A model generated the notes under the pieces. That model was not told where the DNA came from. It worked only from the letters and a program-made list of their open reading frames with translations, and did not search any database. DNA of 64,000 nt from contig OX638316.1 of NCBI GenBank assembly GCA_951812525.1, forward strand, positions 1-64,000, given 5' to 3'. Source of the DNA: an uncultured Poribacteria bacterium (GTDB lineage Bacteria; Poribacteria; WGA-4E; WGA-3G). Position numbers and translations under genes: made by a program. Shown here piece by piece: positions 35,064 through 43,605 of this stretch (the stretch's first letter is position 1; each line of letters opens with the position of its first letter).

Positions 35064-35486
35064 ATGGCAGTCGGAACAAAGAATTCAGTAATTCAAGGCT
35101 GTGGCGCACATCACATTGCGGTCCAGACCCGCGATTGGGACACCTCCTTAACCTTTTATAAAGATGTTTTGGGTATGGAAGTTATCGCAGAATTCGGTTC
35201 ACCGGAACGAAAAATTGTTTTGTTAGATATGGGTGATGGTAGTCACATGGAATTGTTTCAACCTACAGCGTCATCCCCTGCGGCGGGAACCCCCAGTCCA
35301 AATGATCCGGTAACACACTTTGCCCTCGCGACGACAGACATACGTGCTGCGATAGAACACGTTCGTCAGGCTGGTGCGGAAGTAACATTAGAGCCGAGAG
35401 ATGTATCACTTGGTGCTCTCAAGGCAACTATTGCTTTTTTCAAGGGACCCAGCGGTGAGGTTATCGAATTTTTTGAAACGCATTAA
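35064..35486 (+). CDS. VOC-superfamily (glyoxalase/epimerase-like) protein
   Basis: A 140-residue vicinal-oxygen-chelate protein made of two beta-alpha-beta3 modules. The first metal ligand is in HHIAVQTRDWDTSLTFYKDVLG, later ones are H in DGSHMELFQ, H in VTHFALATTD, and the last glutamate in PSGEVIEFFE, all in family positions. It might be a methylmalonyl-CoA epimerase-like or lactoylglutathione lyase-like enzyme, but the exact reaction cannot be told. AAGGAAGG precedes the ATG. It stands alone before the rimP operon. Confidence 0.88.
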   Translation: MAVGTKNSVIQGCGAHHIAVQTRDWDTSLTFYKDVLGMEVIAEFGSPERKIVLLDMGDGSHMELFQPTASSPAAGTPSPNDPVTHFALATTDIRAAIEHVRQAGAEVTLEPRDVSLGALKATIAFFKGPSGEVIEFFETH

Positions 35487-35523
35487 TTCTCGGTCCAGTA
35501 ATTAGAACGACAAGCAAATTCGC

Positions 35524-35552
35524 TTGATAAAAAAAGGGAAAAAGGCTATTAT
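35524..35552 (+). promoter_or_regulatory. Sigma70-type promoter of the rimP-nusA-infB operon
   Basis: TTGATA at 35524-35529 and TATTAT at 35547-35552 are 17 bases apart. Transcription would start near 35559, giving a leader of about 190 bases before rimP (35560-35751). The leader holds no ORF and no tRNA gene; it contains purine-rich and G/C patches that may fold. rimP itself has no ribosome site just upstream. Confidence 0.7.
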
Positions 35553-35751
35553 GTAACAATAGAGGCAGGTCCGCGAGAGTTAACACACTGCTGCTTAAAG
35601 GTCGGTAGAAGTTGCAACACGCAGTAGTCAGGATTTAGGGCGAGAACTTTATCCATCACGATCCTCCCCTATTATCGGCGTGCAACGAAACCGAAATGAA
35701 CCGCGAAGAACCTCTACTACTGGGACATATCGCGTTTTTTTTTAAATTGAC

Positions 35752-36201
35752 ATGACGGTAACCGAGAAAAACACTATCTTTGAACTGTTAGCACCAATAC
35801 TTGACATTGACGGCTTTGAACTCGTGGACGTTGAAATCCAGTCGCAAACACTACGACTCCTCATTCACCAATCCGGAGGTCTCACAGTATCAGACTGCCA
35901 AGCAGTAAACCGTGTCGTACGCCCGATTTTAGAAGTGCACCAGTATTTGGCAAGTTACACGCAGTTAGAAGTAGCTTCACCGGGGTTAGATAGACCTTTG
36001 CGAACGGCTGCAGACTTTCAGCGAAATTGCGGACGTACTGTCCAAATAGAAGTCGATCTGCCAAACGATAGAAATTATCAGGTGCAAGGTGATGTAATGG
36101 AAGTGTCCGATGAGCAGGTAATCTTGGCACAAGACAACGGAAAGCAGGTTACTATTACTATCTCACAAATCCGCAATGCGCAAATACACCTGAAATGGTA
36201 A
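35752..36201 (+). CDS. rimP: Ribosome maturation factor RimP
   Basis: A 149-residue factor for 30S subunit maturation. Seen are the N-terminal alpha-beta domain with GFELVDVEIQ and LTVSDCQAVNRVV, the core motif LEVASPGLDRPL, and the C-terminal SH3-like barrel. Length is usual. It is the first gene of the rimP-nusA-ylxR-infB cluster, as in many bacteria. There is no Shine-Dalgarno sequence before the ATG, only a T-run. Confidence 0.95.
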   Translation: MTVTEKNTIFELLAPILDIDGFELVDVEIQSQTLRLLIHQSGGLTVSDCQAVNRVVRPILEVHQYLASYTQLEVASPGLDRPLRTAADFQRNCGRTVQIEVDLPNDRNYQVQGDVMEVSDEQVILAQDNGKQVTITISQIRNAQIHLKW

Positions 36202-36265
36202 TCGGCAAAAACTGAAAGCGTAGTTTGCAAGTCCATATTCAGCAGACCTGTGCATAGAAATTCGG

Positions 36266-36292
36266 AAAGGAGTACGCGGGGTGACCCGATAA
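36266..36292 (+). promoter_or_regulatory. Strong ribosome site with three-codon ORF ahead of nusA
   Basis: AAAGGAG at 36266-36272 stands eight bases before GTG-ACC-CGA-TAA (36281-36292). The nusA ATG lies 19 bases past the stop and has no close site of its own. Translation of the mini-ORF could bring ribosomes to nusA by reinitiation. Confidence 0.4.
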
Positions 36293-36311
36293 GGCACCGC
36301 GGATATTACTT

Positions 36312-37622
36312 ATGTTAGAAAGCCTCCAAAACGCCATTCGTCAAAACACAGCGCAAACAGAGCTGCCCGAGCATGTTTTCGTTGAAGCCATAGAAGCTGC
36401 TTTACGTGCCGCTGCGCGCCGAGTTTATGGTTCGGATGCCAATATTTCTGTAGAGATTGATCTCGAAAAAGGGGATATCAGGTGCTACGTCCCGAAAACA
36501 GTCGTTAATATCATGCGCGATTTCTCGACAGAAATTCCGATTGAGGAAGCTAAGAAACTCCAAGCGGATGTTGAAGTTGGACAGGATCTGAATGTGGAAA
36601 TCAATCCAAGTGAGTTTGGTCGCATTCCAGCACAATTGGCGAAGCAGATTCTTTTTCAAAAAATAAAACAGGCAGAACGAGAAAAAATCTATCAGGAATT
36701 CGCCGGTCGTGAAGGTGAAATTGTTACGGGATACGTCCAGCGTTTTGAACGTGGTGGGATTATCTTAGACCTCGAACAGACAGAAGCTTTTTTACCGCCG
36801 CGCGAGATGCCACGCTCGCAAACCTACGAACGCGGCAAACGTTTGCAATGTCTAATTTTATCGGTGAAAAACGAGGCACGCGGTGCTCCAGTTATTGTAT
36901 CTCGTACCCACCGAGATCTTCTCGCAATGCTTTTTGAGCAGGAAGTCCCAGAAATCTACGAAGGTCAAGTCCGGATTATGGCAGTCGCGCGGGATCCGGG
37001 GAATAGGGCAAAGGTCGCTGTCCAAGCAACAGAGGAAGGTATAGACGCTGTCGGCACGTGTGTTGGGGTTAAAGGCATCCGCGTCCAAACGATCGTCAGC
37101 GAACTTGATGACGAAAAAATCGACCTGTTAGAATGGAGTGAAGATACAAGTGTTTTCATCGCCAACGCCTTACGTCCGGCTGCTGTTCGTCGGGTGGAGC
37201 TCGACGAAGTAACGAGAAGTGCCCGCGTTATTGTACCCGATAACCAGCTCTCGTTAGCAATCGGTCAACGCGGACAGAATGCTCGGCTCGCCGCAAAATT
37301 GACCGGCTGGAAAGTTGATATAAAGGGTGAATCCGAAGCAGCCGTTTCGATGGACGAACTCTTTAAACCGGATCCGAGTGAAGAGCCTTCTGAAGAAGTA
37401 TTGGCGGACACCGAAGATACCCCCGATACAACAACCTCCGAACAAGCAGCTGATCTGGAAATGGTTGTTGAAACGGAGATAGAGACCGACAATCCTGAAA
37501 CGGAAGTAGAGACAACAGAAAATGAAGACGCGTCTGCGATAAATTCTGAAGAAGGTGCAGAGACAAACGGATCTCACGAGAGTGTCGAAAATGACGACTT
37601 TGACGCTGAACCTGAAAAATAA
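36312..37622 (+). CDS. nusA: Transcription termination/antitermination factor NusA
   Basis: A 436-residue RNA polymerase-binding factor. Order: N-terminal RNAP-binding domain (FVEAIEAALRAAARRVYG), S1 domain starting near residue 135 (GEIVTGYVQRFERGGIILDL), KH1 and KH2 (VGTCVGVKGIRVQTIVSEL; LAIGQRGQNARLAAKLTGW), then about 85 strongly acidic, probably disordered residues. The acidic repeats of E. coli NusA are replaced by this tail. It follows rimP by 110 bases. The ATG lacks a nearby ribosome site, see the mini-ORF upstream. Confidence 0.96.
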   Translation: MLESLQNAIRQNTAQTELPEHVFVEAIEAALRAAARRVYGSDANISVEIDLEKGDIRCYVPKTVVNIMRDFSTEIPIEEAKKLQADVEVGQDLNVEINPSEFGRIPAQLAKQILFQKIKQAEREKIYQEFAGREGEIVTGYVQRFERGGIILDLEQTEAFLPPREMPRSQTYERGKRLQCLILSVKNEARGAPVIVSRTHRDLLAMLFEQEVPEIYEGQVRIMAVARDPGNRAKVAVQATEEGIDAVGTCVGVKGIRVQTIVSELDDEKIDLLEWSEDTSVFIANALRPAAVRRVELDEVTRSARVIVPDNQLSLAIGQRGQNARLAAKLTGWKVDIKGESEAAVSMDELFKPDPSEEPSEEVLADTEDTPDTTTSEQAADLEMVVETEIETDNPETEVETTENEDASAINSEEGAETNGSHESVENDDFDAEPEK

Positions 37623-37709
37623 CTTTCTAACGTCTTTTTAATGTAGACTGTCAAGACAAGACCGATAGGCACACCAATCCGGTGGATTGAAAGAAAGTTT
37701 AAAAAGTGG

Positions 37710-38024
37710 GTGAGGTTTTTGAGGGATGTTATTCGCACTTGTATCGGGTGTCGTGGTAAATTTCCGCAGAAAACGTTAATCCGATTTGTGTGTCAAGGAG
37801 ACAAAACGCTACAAATGGATGGAACAAAGAAGCTAGGAGGGCGCGGGGCTTACGTTTGTCGCTCCGAATCGTGCATCCATAAAGCATTTAAGGTACCAAA
37901 ACGGATTAATGTTTCATTACGTGCACAACTCACAAGCAGCGTTATCACGCAGCTTGAACGAACTCTGCTTGAAGGTGCAAGAACATCCACGAACTCAACA
38001 GAGAAAAAGGAGGAGCTATCATGA
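37710..38024 (+). CDS. ylxR: YlxR-family (DUF448) RNA-binding protein
   Basis: A 104-residue small basic protein of the YlxR family, found between nusA and infB in many bacteria and thought to bind RNA or regulate transcription. RTCIGCRGKFPQKTLIRFV and GGRGAYVCRSESC are the family marks. The start is GTG at 37710; no ATG fits. Its stop overlaps the infB ATG (ATGA), so translation is coupled. Confidence 0.93.
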   Translation: MRFLRDVIRTCIGCRGKFPQKTLIRFVCQGDKTLQMDGTKKLGGRGAYVCRSESCIHKAFKVPKRINVSLRAQLTSSVITQLERTLLEGARTSTNSTEKKEELS

Positions 38025-40060
38025 ACAAAGCACCACGGCAACGACGAAGGTCCGCCAAAAACAATCGTGAAGCAACTCAAAACTCAGGCACGCCCATTTC
38101 TAAATTGGCAAGGGAACATGGACTCACAAGTAAAGAACTCCGCGCTATATTAGAAAACCAGGGCATTCAGCTTAAAAACGAAAAGAGTTTTTTTGACTCA
38201 GCGACTGTCGCGCTTATCGAATCTGAATTGGCAAAGGATGTCAATGCGGAAAATACATCTACAGTTGCGGCATCCACCGAAAGCAGTCCGAATACAAATT
38301 CTTACACAACGGATAGGTTGCAAATCACAGAAGGCACAACGGTGGCAGAGCTTGCGGCATCGCTCGAATTACAACCCTCAGCCCTGATTATGCGCCTTAT
38401 GAAGTTAAGAGTGATGGCAAACATCAATCAACGTCTCGATTACGATACGTTGATAATGCTTGCGGAACACTTAGATTTTGAGGTAATCAAAGAGCGGACC
38501 CTCGAAGAAGACCTACTCACGGATTCACCGGATCCACCGGAATCTTTAGAACCTCGCGCGCCAGTCGTCACAATCATGGGACACGTTGACCACGGCAAAA
38601 CCTCGCTTTTGGACTCCATTCGTGAATCAAACATTAGTGAATCTGAAGCAGGAAATATTACACAACACATTGGGGCTTACCACGTGAACTTGGAGACAGG
38701 AAGCGTTGTCTTCTTGGATACACCCGGTCACGCTGCCTTTACCGCTATGCGGGCGCGAGGTGCACAAGTAACGGATATTGTTGTCCTGATTGTCGCTGCT
38801 GACGATGGGGTCATGCCTCAGACAATTGAAGCTATCAGTCACGCGAAAGCGGCTAAAGTTCCAATCGTAGTGGCGATTAATAAAATAGATGTCCCGGGGG
38901 CGCGTCCAGATTATATCCGACAACAATTAGCGGAACATGAACTCGTTCCAGAAGAATGGGGTGGCCAAACGATTTGTGTTGAGACCTCTGCTACAGAAGG
39001 AACGGGCATTGACACTTTACTGGAAATGCTCCTTTTGGAAGCTGCCCTCCTTGAACTGAAAGCGAATCGAAACAAATCTGCGCGCGGTGTTGTCATTGAA
39101 GCACAAGTCGACAAAGAACGCGGTGTTGTCGCGACCGTTCTTGTGCAATCTGGCACACTGCGAGTCGGAAATGCTTTTGTTTCAGGTAGATATTCTGGAA
39201 AAGTTAAGGCAATGATAGATGATCACGGTAAACGTATGAAGGAAGTAGGTCCCTCACGTCCGGTTGAAATCCTTGGTTTCACAGGTGTCCCGGAGGCAGG
39301 TGATAAGTTCTATGCGGTCGAATCCGATAGGGATGCCCGAACCATCAGTGAAACTCGACAAGACCAGTATCGGACCGAAAAGCTTGGTGCAAACAGTCAC
39401 GTCAGTTTAGAAAACTTATTCCAACAGATCCAAGAAGGCGAGATTAAGGAACTGAACGTTGTCCTCAAAGGCGATGTGCAAGGTTCAGTGCAAGCTGTTG
39501 CCTCATCCCTACTTGATTTGAGTACGGAGGAGGTTAAAATCAATATCATTCACCAAGCTGTCGGCGGTATTACCGAAACTGATATTCTGCTCGCTTCTGC
39601 ATCGGATGCTATTGTGGTTGGTTTTAATGTACATCCGACAACAGAAGCGGTACAAGCAAAAGAAACTGAAGGGATTGATGTGCGTACGTATAACGTCATC
39701 TACAATCTCATCTCCTATATCCACTCAGCGATGGAAGGCTTGTTAGATCCGGAAGTTCGGGAAGTTGTTATTGGACGTGCAGAGGTTCGCGAATTGTTTA
39801 GAGTGCCGCGTCTCGGCTTAGTTGCAGGTAGTTACGTTAATTGGGGACGCATCTCTTACAATCAACCGCTGCGTGTCCTTCGCGACAATCGCTTAATTCA
39901 CGAAGGGAAGGTAAACTCGCTTCGCCGTTTCAAGGACAGTGTGAACGAAGTGCAAGCGAACTATGAATGCGGAATAGGTATCGAAACCTTTGATGACTTG
40001 AAGATTGGCGATGTTCTGGAATGTTACGTTCACGAACAGGTGGCGCGCTCACTTTCTTAA
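38021..40060 (+). CDS. infB: Translation initiation factor IF-2
   Basis: A 679-residue GTPase that places initiator tRNA on the 30S subunit. The G domain begins with G1 GHVDHGKT at about residues 187-194, then DTPGHAAF (G3) and NKIDVP (G4). The IF2 N-terminal motif KLAREHGLTSKELRAILENQ is present once, but the long N-terminal extension of E. coli IF2 is absent, so the protein is short. AAAGGAGG precedes the ATG, which overlaps the ylxR stop. Confidence 0.97.
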   Translation: MNKAPRQRRRSAKNNREATQNSGTPISKLAREHGLTSKELRAILENQGIQLKNEKSFFDSATVALIESELAKDVNAENTSTVAASTESSPNTNSYTTDRLQITEGTTVAELAASLELQPSALIMRLMKLRVMANINQRLDYDTLIMLAEHLDFEVIKERTLEEDLLTDSPDPPESLEPRAPVVTIMGHVDHGKTSLLDSIRESNISESEAGNITQHIGAYHVNLETGSVVFLDTPGHAAFTAMRARGAQVTDIVVLIVAADDGVMPQTIEAISHAKAAKVPIVVAINKIDVPGARPDYIRQQLAEHELVPEEWGGQTICVETSATEGTGIDTLLEMLLLEAALLELKANRNKSARGVVIEAQVDKERGVVATVLVQSGTLRVGNAFVSGRYSGKVKAMIDDHGKRMKEVGPSRPVEILGFTGVPEAGDKFYAVESDRDARTISETRQDQYRTEKLGANSHVSLENLFQQIQEGEIKELNVVLKGDVQGSVQAVASSLLDLSTEEVKINIIHQAVGGITETDILLASASDAIVVGFNVHPTTEAVQAKETEGIDVRTYNVIYNLISYIHSAMEGLLDPEVREVVIGRAEVRELFRVPRLGLVAGSYVNWGRISYNQPLRVLRDNRLIHEGKVNSLRRFKDSVNEVQANYECGIGIETFDDLKIGDVLECYVHEQVARSLS

Positions 40061-40096
40061 CCGAGTTAAGTTTGCCTAATCATTCACTTTCACAAA

Positions 40097-40120
40097 AGGT
40101 GCGGTTGAAAAATGGCACCT
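40097..40120. repeat. Decayed GGTGCGGTT hairpin between infB and the DUF503 gene
   Basis: AGGTGC...GCACCT followed by GTAG resembles the intact hairpins at 12149, 13808 and 49143, but its inner stem no longer pairs. Confidence 0.4.
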
Positions 40121-40140
40121 GTAGCTGACGAACAGTTTTC

Positions 40141-40425
40141 ATGCACATCGGTGTTTGTAAAATATGGCTTCGAATCCCGCAGAGTCACTCACTGAAGACC
40201 AAACGTCGGGTCATCAAAAGCCTGATCGCGCGGCTTAAGAATCGGTTCAATATTGCTATTGCAGAAGTGGAAGCGTTAGATACGCATGAAACTGCGGTAT
40301 TAGCTGCTGTATCAGTTTCCAACGATGCAGCACATCTGAATAGACTCATCTCACACGTTATCACCTTTATTGAGGCAAATGTAGACGCTGAGTTAGTGGA
40401 TTATAAAACTGAATTTTTCTTTTGA
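40141..40425 (+). CDS. DUF503 / YlxP-like protein
   Basis: A 94-residue ferredoxin-like-fold protein of the DUF503 family, usually encoded between infB and rbfA, as here. HSLKTKRRVIKSLIARLKNRF and NIAIAEVEALDTHETAVLAA are its marks. Function is not established; the position suggests ribosome assembly or translation. The ATG has no clear ribosome site. Confidence 0.9.
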   Translation: MHIGVCKIWLRIPQSHSLKTKRRVIKSLIARLKNRFNIAIAEVEALDTHETAVLAAVSVSNDAAHLNRLISHVITFIEANVDAELVDYKTEFFF

Positions 40426-40452
40426 TGAAAATTCGCCAAAGGCAGGAACATT

Positions 40453-40836
40453 ATGGTAAATAATAGAAGACAAGACCGGGTTGGTGCCCTAATCCAACGA
40501 GAACTGAGTGAGATTATCCAACGTTCTGTTAAGGATCCACGCGTTGCGCTCTGTACCATCACGCAGGCAGAGATTTCACCCGATCTGAAATATGCAGATG
40601 TGAAGGTGAGTGTCATCGGCGATCAAACCCAAAAGGATAATACGCTTGCCGGTCTGAAAAGTGCAGCAGGGTTTCTTAGGCGAGAAATTGGGAACCGTCT
40701 TACACTCCGTTACTCACCAGAACTTCGGTTCGCCATAGATGAATCTGCCGATTACCTCTTCAAAATAGACGGTCTCCTTAAATCTGTTGAATCCGAAGAC
40801 GAAACGCCTGAGAATCATACAGCGGACCTTTCATGA
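40453..40836 (+). CDS. rbfA: Ribosome-binding factor A
   Basis: A 127-residue KH-like cold-shock and 16S rRNA maturation factor. RQDRVGALIQRELSEIIQR, KDPRV and the core LKYADVKVSVIGD, then LRRE-GNRLTLRYSPELRF identify it. AGGAA precedes the ATG and its stop overlaps the start of the DHH gene (ATGA). Confidence 0.95.
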   Translation: MVNNRRQDRVGALIQRELSEIIQRSVKDPRVALCTITQAEISPDLKYADVKVSVIGDQTQKDNTLAGLKSAAGFLRREIGNRLTLRYSPELRFAIDESADYLFKIDGLLKSVESEDETPENHTADLS

Positions 40837-41831
40837 GCACCTTACATAATATGGCTGATATGCATCAATACCGCACACTCCTCGCGCTCCTTGACCAGTA
40901 CGATGATTTCGCACTCTCAACGCACATTAACCCGGATGGCGATGCGATCGGTTCTGAACTAAGCCTCTACCTCTTTTTAACGCAACTCGGAAAATCGGTT
41001 AGAATATTTAACACCGACGCAGTGCCTACTAACTACAGATTCCTACCATTCTGGGACAGCATTGAAGATGTAAGTTCGGTGGGCACGTATCGTCCAGAGG
41101 TGCTGATTGTGTTAGACGCGAGCACACTCGAACGAATCGGTAAAACGCTGTCGGAAATTTTGATGCCTCTACATATACTCGTTAACATTGATCATCATGC
41201 GACAGCGGAAGCGTTCGGAAACATCAATCTCATTGAATCTTCAGCATCTTCGACATCAGAAATCGTATATACACTCATCAAGTACCATCAAACCCCAATA
41301 AGCAAAGCATGTGCCCTCTGTCTGTACACAGGATTGATGTTTGATACGGGCTGCTTCCGCTATAGCAATGCTACAGCCGAGACCCATCGTATTGCGGCAG
41401 AATTGATTGAGATAGGGGAGTTTGCTCCGGATGAGGTGTATCGGTCTGTCTACGAACATATCCCTGTCAGTAAAATTCGCCTGTTAAGTGAGATCCTCCG
41501 CACCTTGAAAGTCACAGATGACGGCAAGATCGCTTCTGTGTACGCTACACAAGCGATGTTTCAGAAGACTAGGACAACCGCGGAAGCTGTAGAGGGTGTT
41601 GTGAACCAGATTCAAGTAATTGCGGGTGTTGAGATGGCACTGTGTGCGTGCGAATTGACAGATGGAAGTACGAAGGTCAGTCTGCGGAGTCAAGGTCAGG
41701 TAGATGTTAGCGAACTGGCATCGGAGTTTGAAGGCGGTGGACACTCACGCGCTGCGGGTTGCCGGGTTGTAATGCCCTATTTATCAGCGATTACAGCAGT
41801 TGTCCAGAGCGCACAACGTTATATTGATTAG
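40833..41831 (+). CDS. nrnA: DHH-family phosphoesterase, NrnA-like
   Basis: A 332-residue DHH/DHHA1 phosphoesterase resembling NrnA, which degrades nano-RNA and pAp. The metal motifs are STHINPDGDAIGSEL, VVLDAST and NIDHHAT, and the DHHA1 domain ends with GGGHSRAAGC. ATG 40833 overlaps the rbfA stop; an internal ATG at 40851 is also possible. In other bacteria truB often follows; here ribF does. Confidence 0.92.
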   Translation: MSTLHNMADMHQYRTLLALLDQYDDFALSTHINPDGDAIGSELSLYLFLTQLGKSVRIFNTDAVPTNYRFLPFWDSIEDVSSVGTYRPEVLIVLDASTLERIGKTLSEILMPLHILVNIDHHATAEAFGNINLIESSASSTSEIVYTLIKYHQTPISKACALCLYTGLMFDTGCFRYSNATAETHRIAAELIEIGEFAPDEVYRSVYEHIPVSKIRLLSEILRTLKVTDDGKIASVYATQAMFQKTRTTAEAVEGVVNQIQVIAGVEMALCACELTDGSTKVSLRSQGQVDVSELASEFEGGGHSRAAGCRVVMPYLSAITAVVQSAQRYID

Positions 41832-41871
41832 CCTCCCACGAGATGTGGTGATTCTCTTAAGGATTGAAAAC

Positions 41872-42840
41872 GTGGAAAACGCTTTCAGTAAGAGCGATTC
41901 CTCAATCGCGACGACATACAACTTAGACGACATCTCCGGATTCGAGAGAGACACTGCAGTTACCTTCGGTGTGTTTGATGGCATCCATATCGGACACCAA
42001 GCGGTTATCAAAACGCTGCTGCAGCGTGCTGTGCAAGACAAATTAATGAGTGTGCTGGTTGGATTCTACCCACATCCGCTGGCATTCCTGTCCCCAGAAC
42101 GATGTCCACCTATTTTGACCTCTCTTTCCAAGCGTGTAGAAATTCTTCACCAATTTGGCATCGATAAAATTGTCATTCTCAACTTTGACGCACAGATTGC
42201 GACCATGTCTCCTGAATCCTTTGTCGAGAGGGTTCTTTTGGAGAAATGTAGAGCCAAACACGTTGTCGTTGGGTATGCCTGTCAATTCGGGAAAAATCGC
42301 GCTGGTAATGCGCAGCGATTATCAGAAATCAGCGAGGATTACCCATTTGATGTCACGATCGTCCCACCAACAGAGATAAACGGTGCGCCTGTTCATAGTA
42401 CTCGCATCCGGCAAGCACTTGCGCGTGGAGACCTGCGGTGGAGTTCACAATTATTGGGACGTCCATACTCGTTGGTTGGAGAGGTAGTCCACGGCGACGG
42501 CAGAGGCAAACACATCGGCTTCCCGACCGCGAATATAGACACACAGAATCAAATCTGTCCGCCTAATGGAGTATATGCAATCCGCGCAAAACTGGAGGGT
42601 AAATGGTTAGATGGTGTCCTAAATATCGGCACACGTCCTACATTCAACGAGTTGAATTTCCAAGTAGAAAGTTACTTTTTCGACTTTAACGAAACTATCT
42701 ATGGTAAATCGGTAGAAATCTTTTTCGTAGAAAAAATTAGAAGCGAACGGAAGTTCCCGAATATTCAATCTCTTGTTCAACAAATACAACGCGATGTCAT
42801 GGCTGCAGCAGAGATCCTCGCCGAATCTGCCCACCCGTAG
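41872..42840 (+). CDS. ribF: Bifunctional riboflavin kinase / FAD synthetase
   Basis: A 322-residue enzyme that makes FMN and FAD from riboflavin. The FAD synthetase half starts with VTFGVFDGIHIGHQAV and includes the VHSTRIRQALARGDL nucleotide motif; the riboflavin kinase half has VHGDGRGKHIGFPTANI and NIGTRPTF. The start is GTG at 41872, eight bases after AAGGA (41859-41863); the frame is open further upstream into the DHH gene but lacks a site. FMN serves the nearby NuoF and PdxH. Confidence 0.94.
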   Translation: MENAFSKSDSSIATTYNLDDISGFERDTAVTFGVFDGIHIGHQAVIKTLLQRAVQDKLMSVLVGFYPHPLAFLSPERCPPILTSLSKRVEILHQFGIDKIVILNFDAQIATMSPESFVERVLLEKCRAKHVVVGYACQFGKNRAGNAQRLSEISEDYPFDVTIVPPTEINGAPVHSTRIRQALARGDLRWSSQLLGRPYSLVGEVVHGDGRGKHIGFPTANIDTQNQICPPNGVYAIRAKLEGKWLDGVLNIGTRPTFNELNFQVESYFFDFNETIYGKSVEIFFVEKIRSERKFPNIQSLVQQIQRDVMAAAEILAESAHP

Positions 42841-42875
42841 GTGGTATCAAAACTACCCAATCACAAGAGTTTAAT

Positions 42876-42904
42876 TTGAATTTCAGGTTGATTTGTGGTA
42901 TTAT
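42876..42904 (+). promoter_or_regulatory. Sigma70-type promoter of rpsO
   Basis: TTGAAT at 42876-42881 and TATTAT at 42899-42904 are 17 bases apart. Transcription would start near 42911, leaving a leader of about 190 bases. Confidence 0.65.
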
Positions 42905-42910
42905 ATATAT

Positions 42911-43100
42911 GCGTATATCAAACACAGACAAAAATCGGAGTAATCGTCTAAAGCAGCTTAGTCTTCATCTCACATAGCGTGGGCAAATCGTTTTTGTTTC
43001 ATATTGTGCGTTTTATGAGATGATTTTTGATAAGTCAAAATTCACAGATTTCTAAAATTTGTTGTTAAATCAGTTGTTCAACCAAAAGGAGGTGGCGCAA
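42911..43100 (+). promoter_or_regulatory. Long rpsO leader, possible S15 autoregulatory RNA
   Basis: The leader contains CATCTCA at 42966-42972 paired with TGAGATG at 43016-43022, enclosing smaller partly paired segments, then an AU-rich stretch and the ribosome site AAAGGAGGTG at 43085-43094. Leaders of rpsO commonly bind S15 and repress translation; which of the known structural classes this could be was not settled. Confidence 0.4.
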
Positions 43101-43391
43101 TTGGCAATTAGTGCAGCAGAGAAGCAAGAACTAATGCAACAGCATCAGCTACACCAACAGGATACCGGCTCTCCGGAGGCTCAAGTGTCGATCATGAATG
43201 CTCGTATTCGACAGTTGACTGAGCATTTTCGGACGCACCGGAAGGATTACCATTCCCGTCACGGACTTTTTCGCCTTGTTGGCAAGCAGCGCCGTTTATT
43301 AAGGTATCTTTACAAAAAGGACGTTACACGCTATTACCGTTTGATTAATGAACTTGGAATTCGTGACACTATCGGATCAAGGAGAAATTAG
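43101..43391 (+). CDS. rpsO: 30S ribosomal protein S15
   Basis: A 96-residue S15 protein. ISAAEKQELMQQH, QDTGSPEAQVSIM, HFRTHRKDYHSRHGLFRLVG and RRLLRYLYKKD are diagnostic. The start is TTG at 43101: AAAGGAGGTG ends six bases before it, and the family N terminus fits. A longer frame from 43059 is not supported. S15 binds 16S rRNA early in 30S assembly. pnp follows with its own promoter. Confidence 0.96.
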   Translation: MAISAAEKQELMQQHQLHQQDTGSPEAQVSIMNARIRQLTEHFRTHRKDYHSRHGLFRLVGKQRRLLRYLYKKDVTRYYRLINELGIRDTIGSRRN

Positions 43392-43500
43392 ATTTCGCGC
43401 TGGTGCCAAGCGGTTATGAAATACGTTTTATATTGCGCCAGATGGTGTTGAAATCATATCAGCGTTGTATATTATTAGGTCTTAAAGACTGTAGCGAATA

Positions 43501-43529
43501 TTGACAATGCCCTTCTTTGAGCATAGATT
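43501..43529 (+). promoter_or_regulatory. Sigma70-type promoter of pnp
   Basis: TTGACA at 43501-43506 and TAGATT at 43524-43529 are 17 bases apart, about 75 bases ahead of the pnp ATG. The gap between rpsO and pnp contains only a small GTCTTAAAGAC palindrome besides. Confidence 0.7.
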
Positions 43530-43605
43530 TCTCTCTAACCGCCTTTTTATAATTCATACTTGGTAACACGACGAAATAATTGGAAATACAGGAGAAGTAT
43601 ATAGA

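Noticed and set aside
40160-40185. TTCGAATCCCGC resembling a tRNA T-arm
   Set aside because: It is inside the DUF503 gene, and no acceptor stem or anticodon arm surrounds it.
41800-41871. Earlier ribF start at TTG 41800
   Set aside because: No ribosome site, overlap with nrnA, and GTG 41872 has AAGGA at proper distance.
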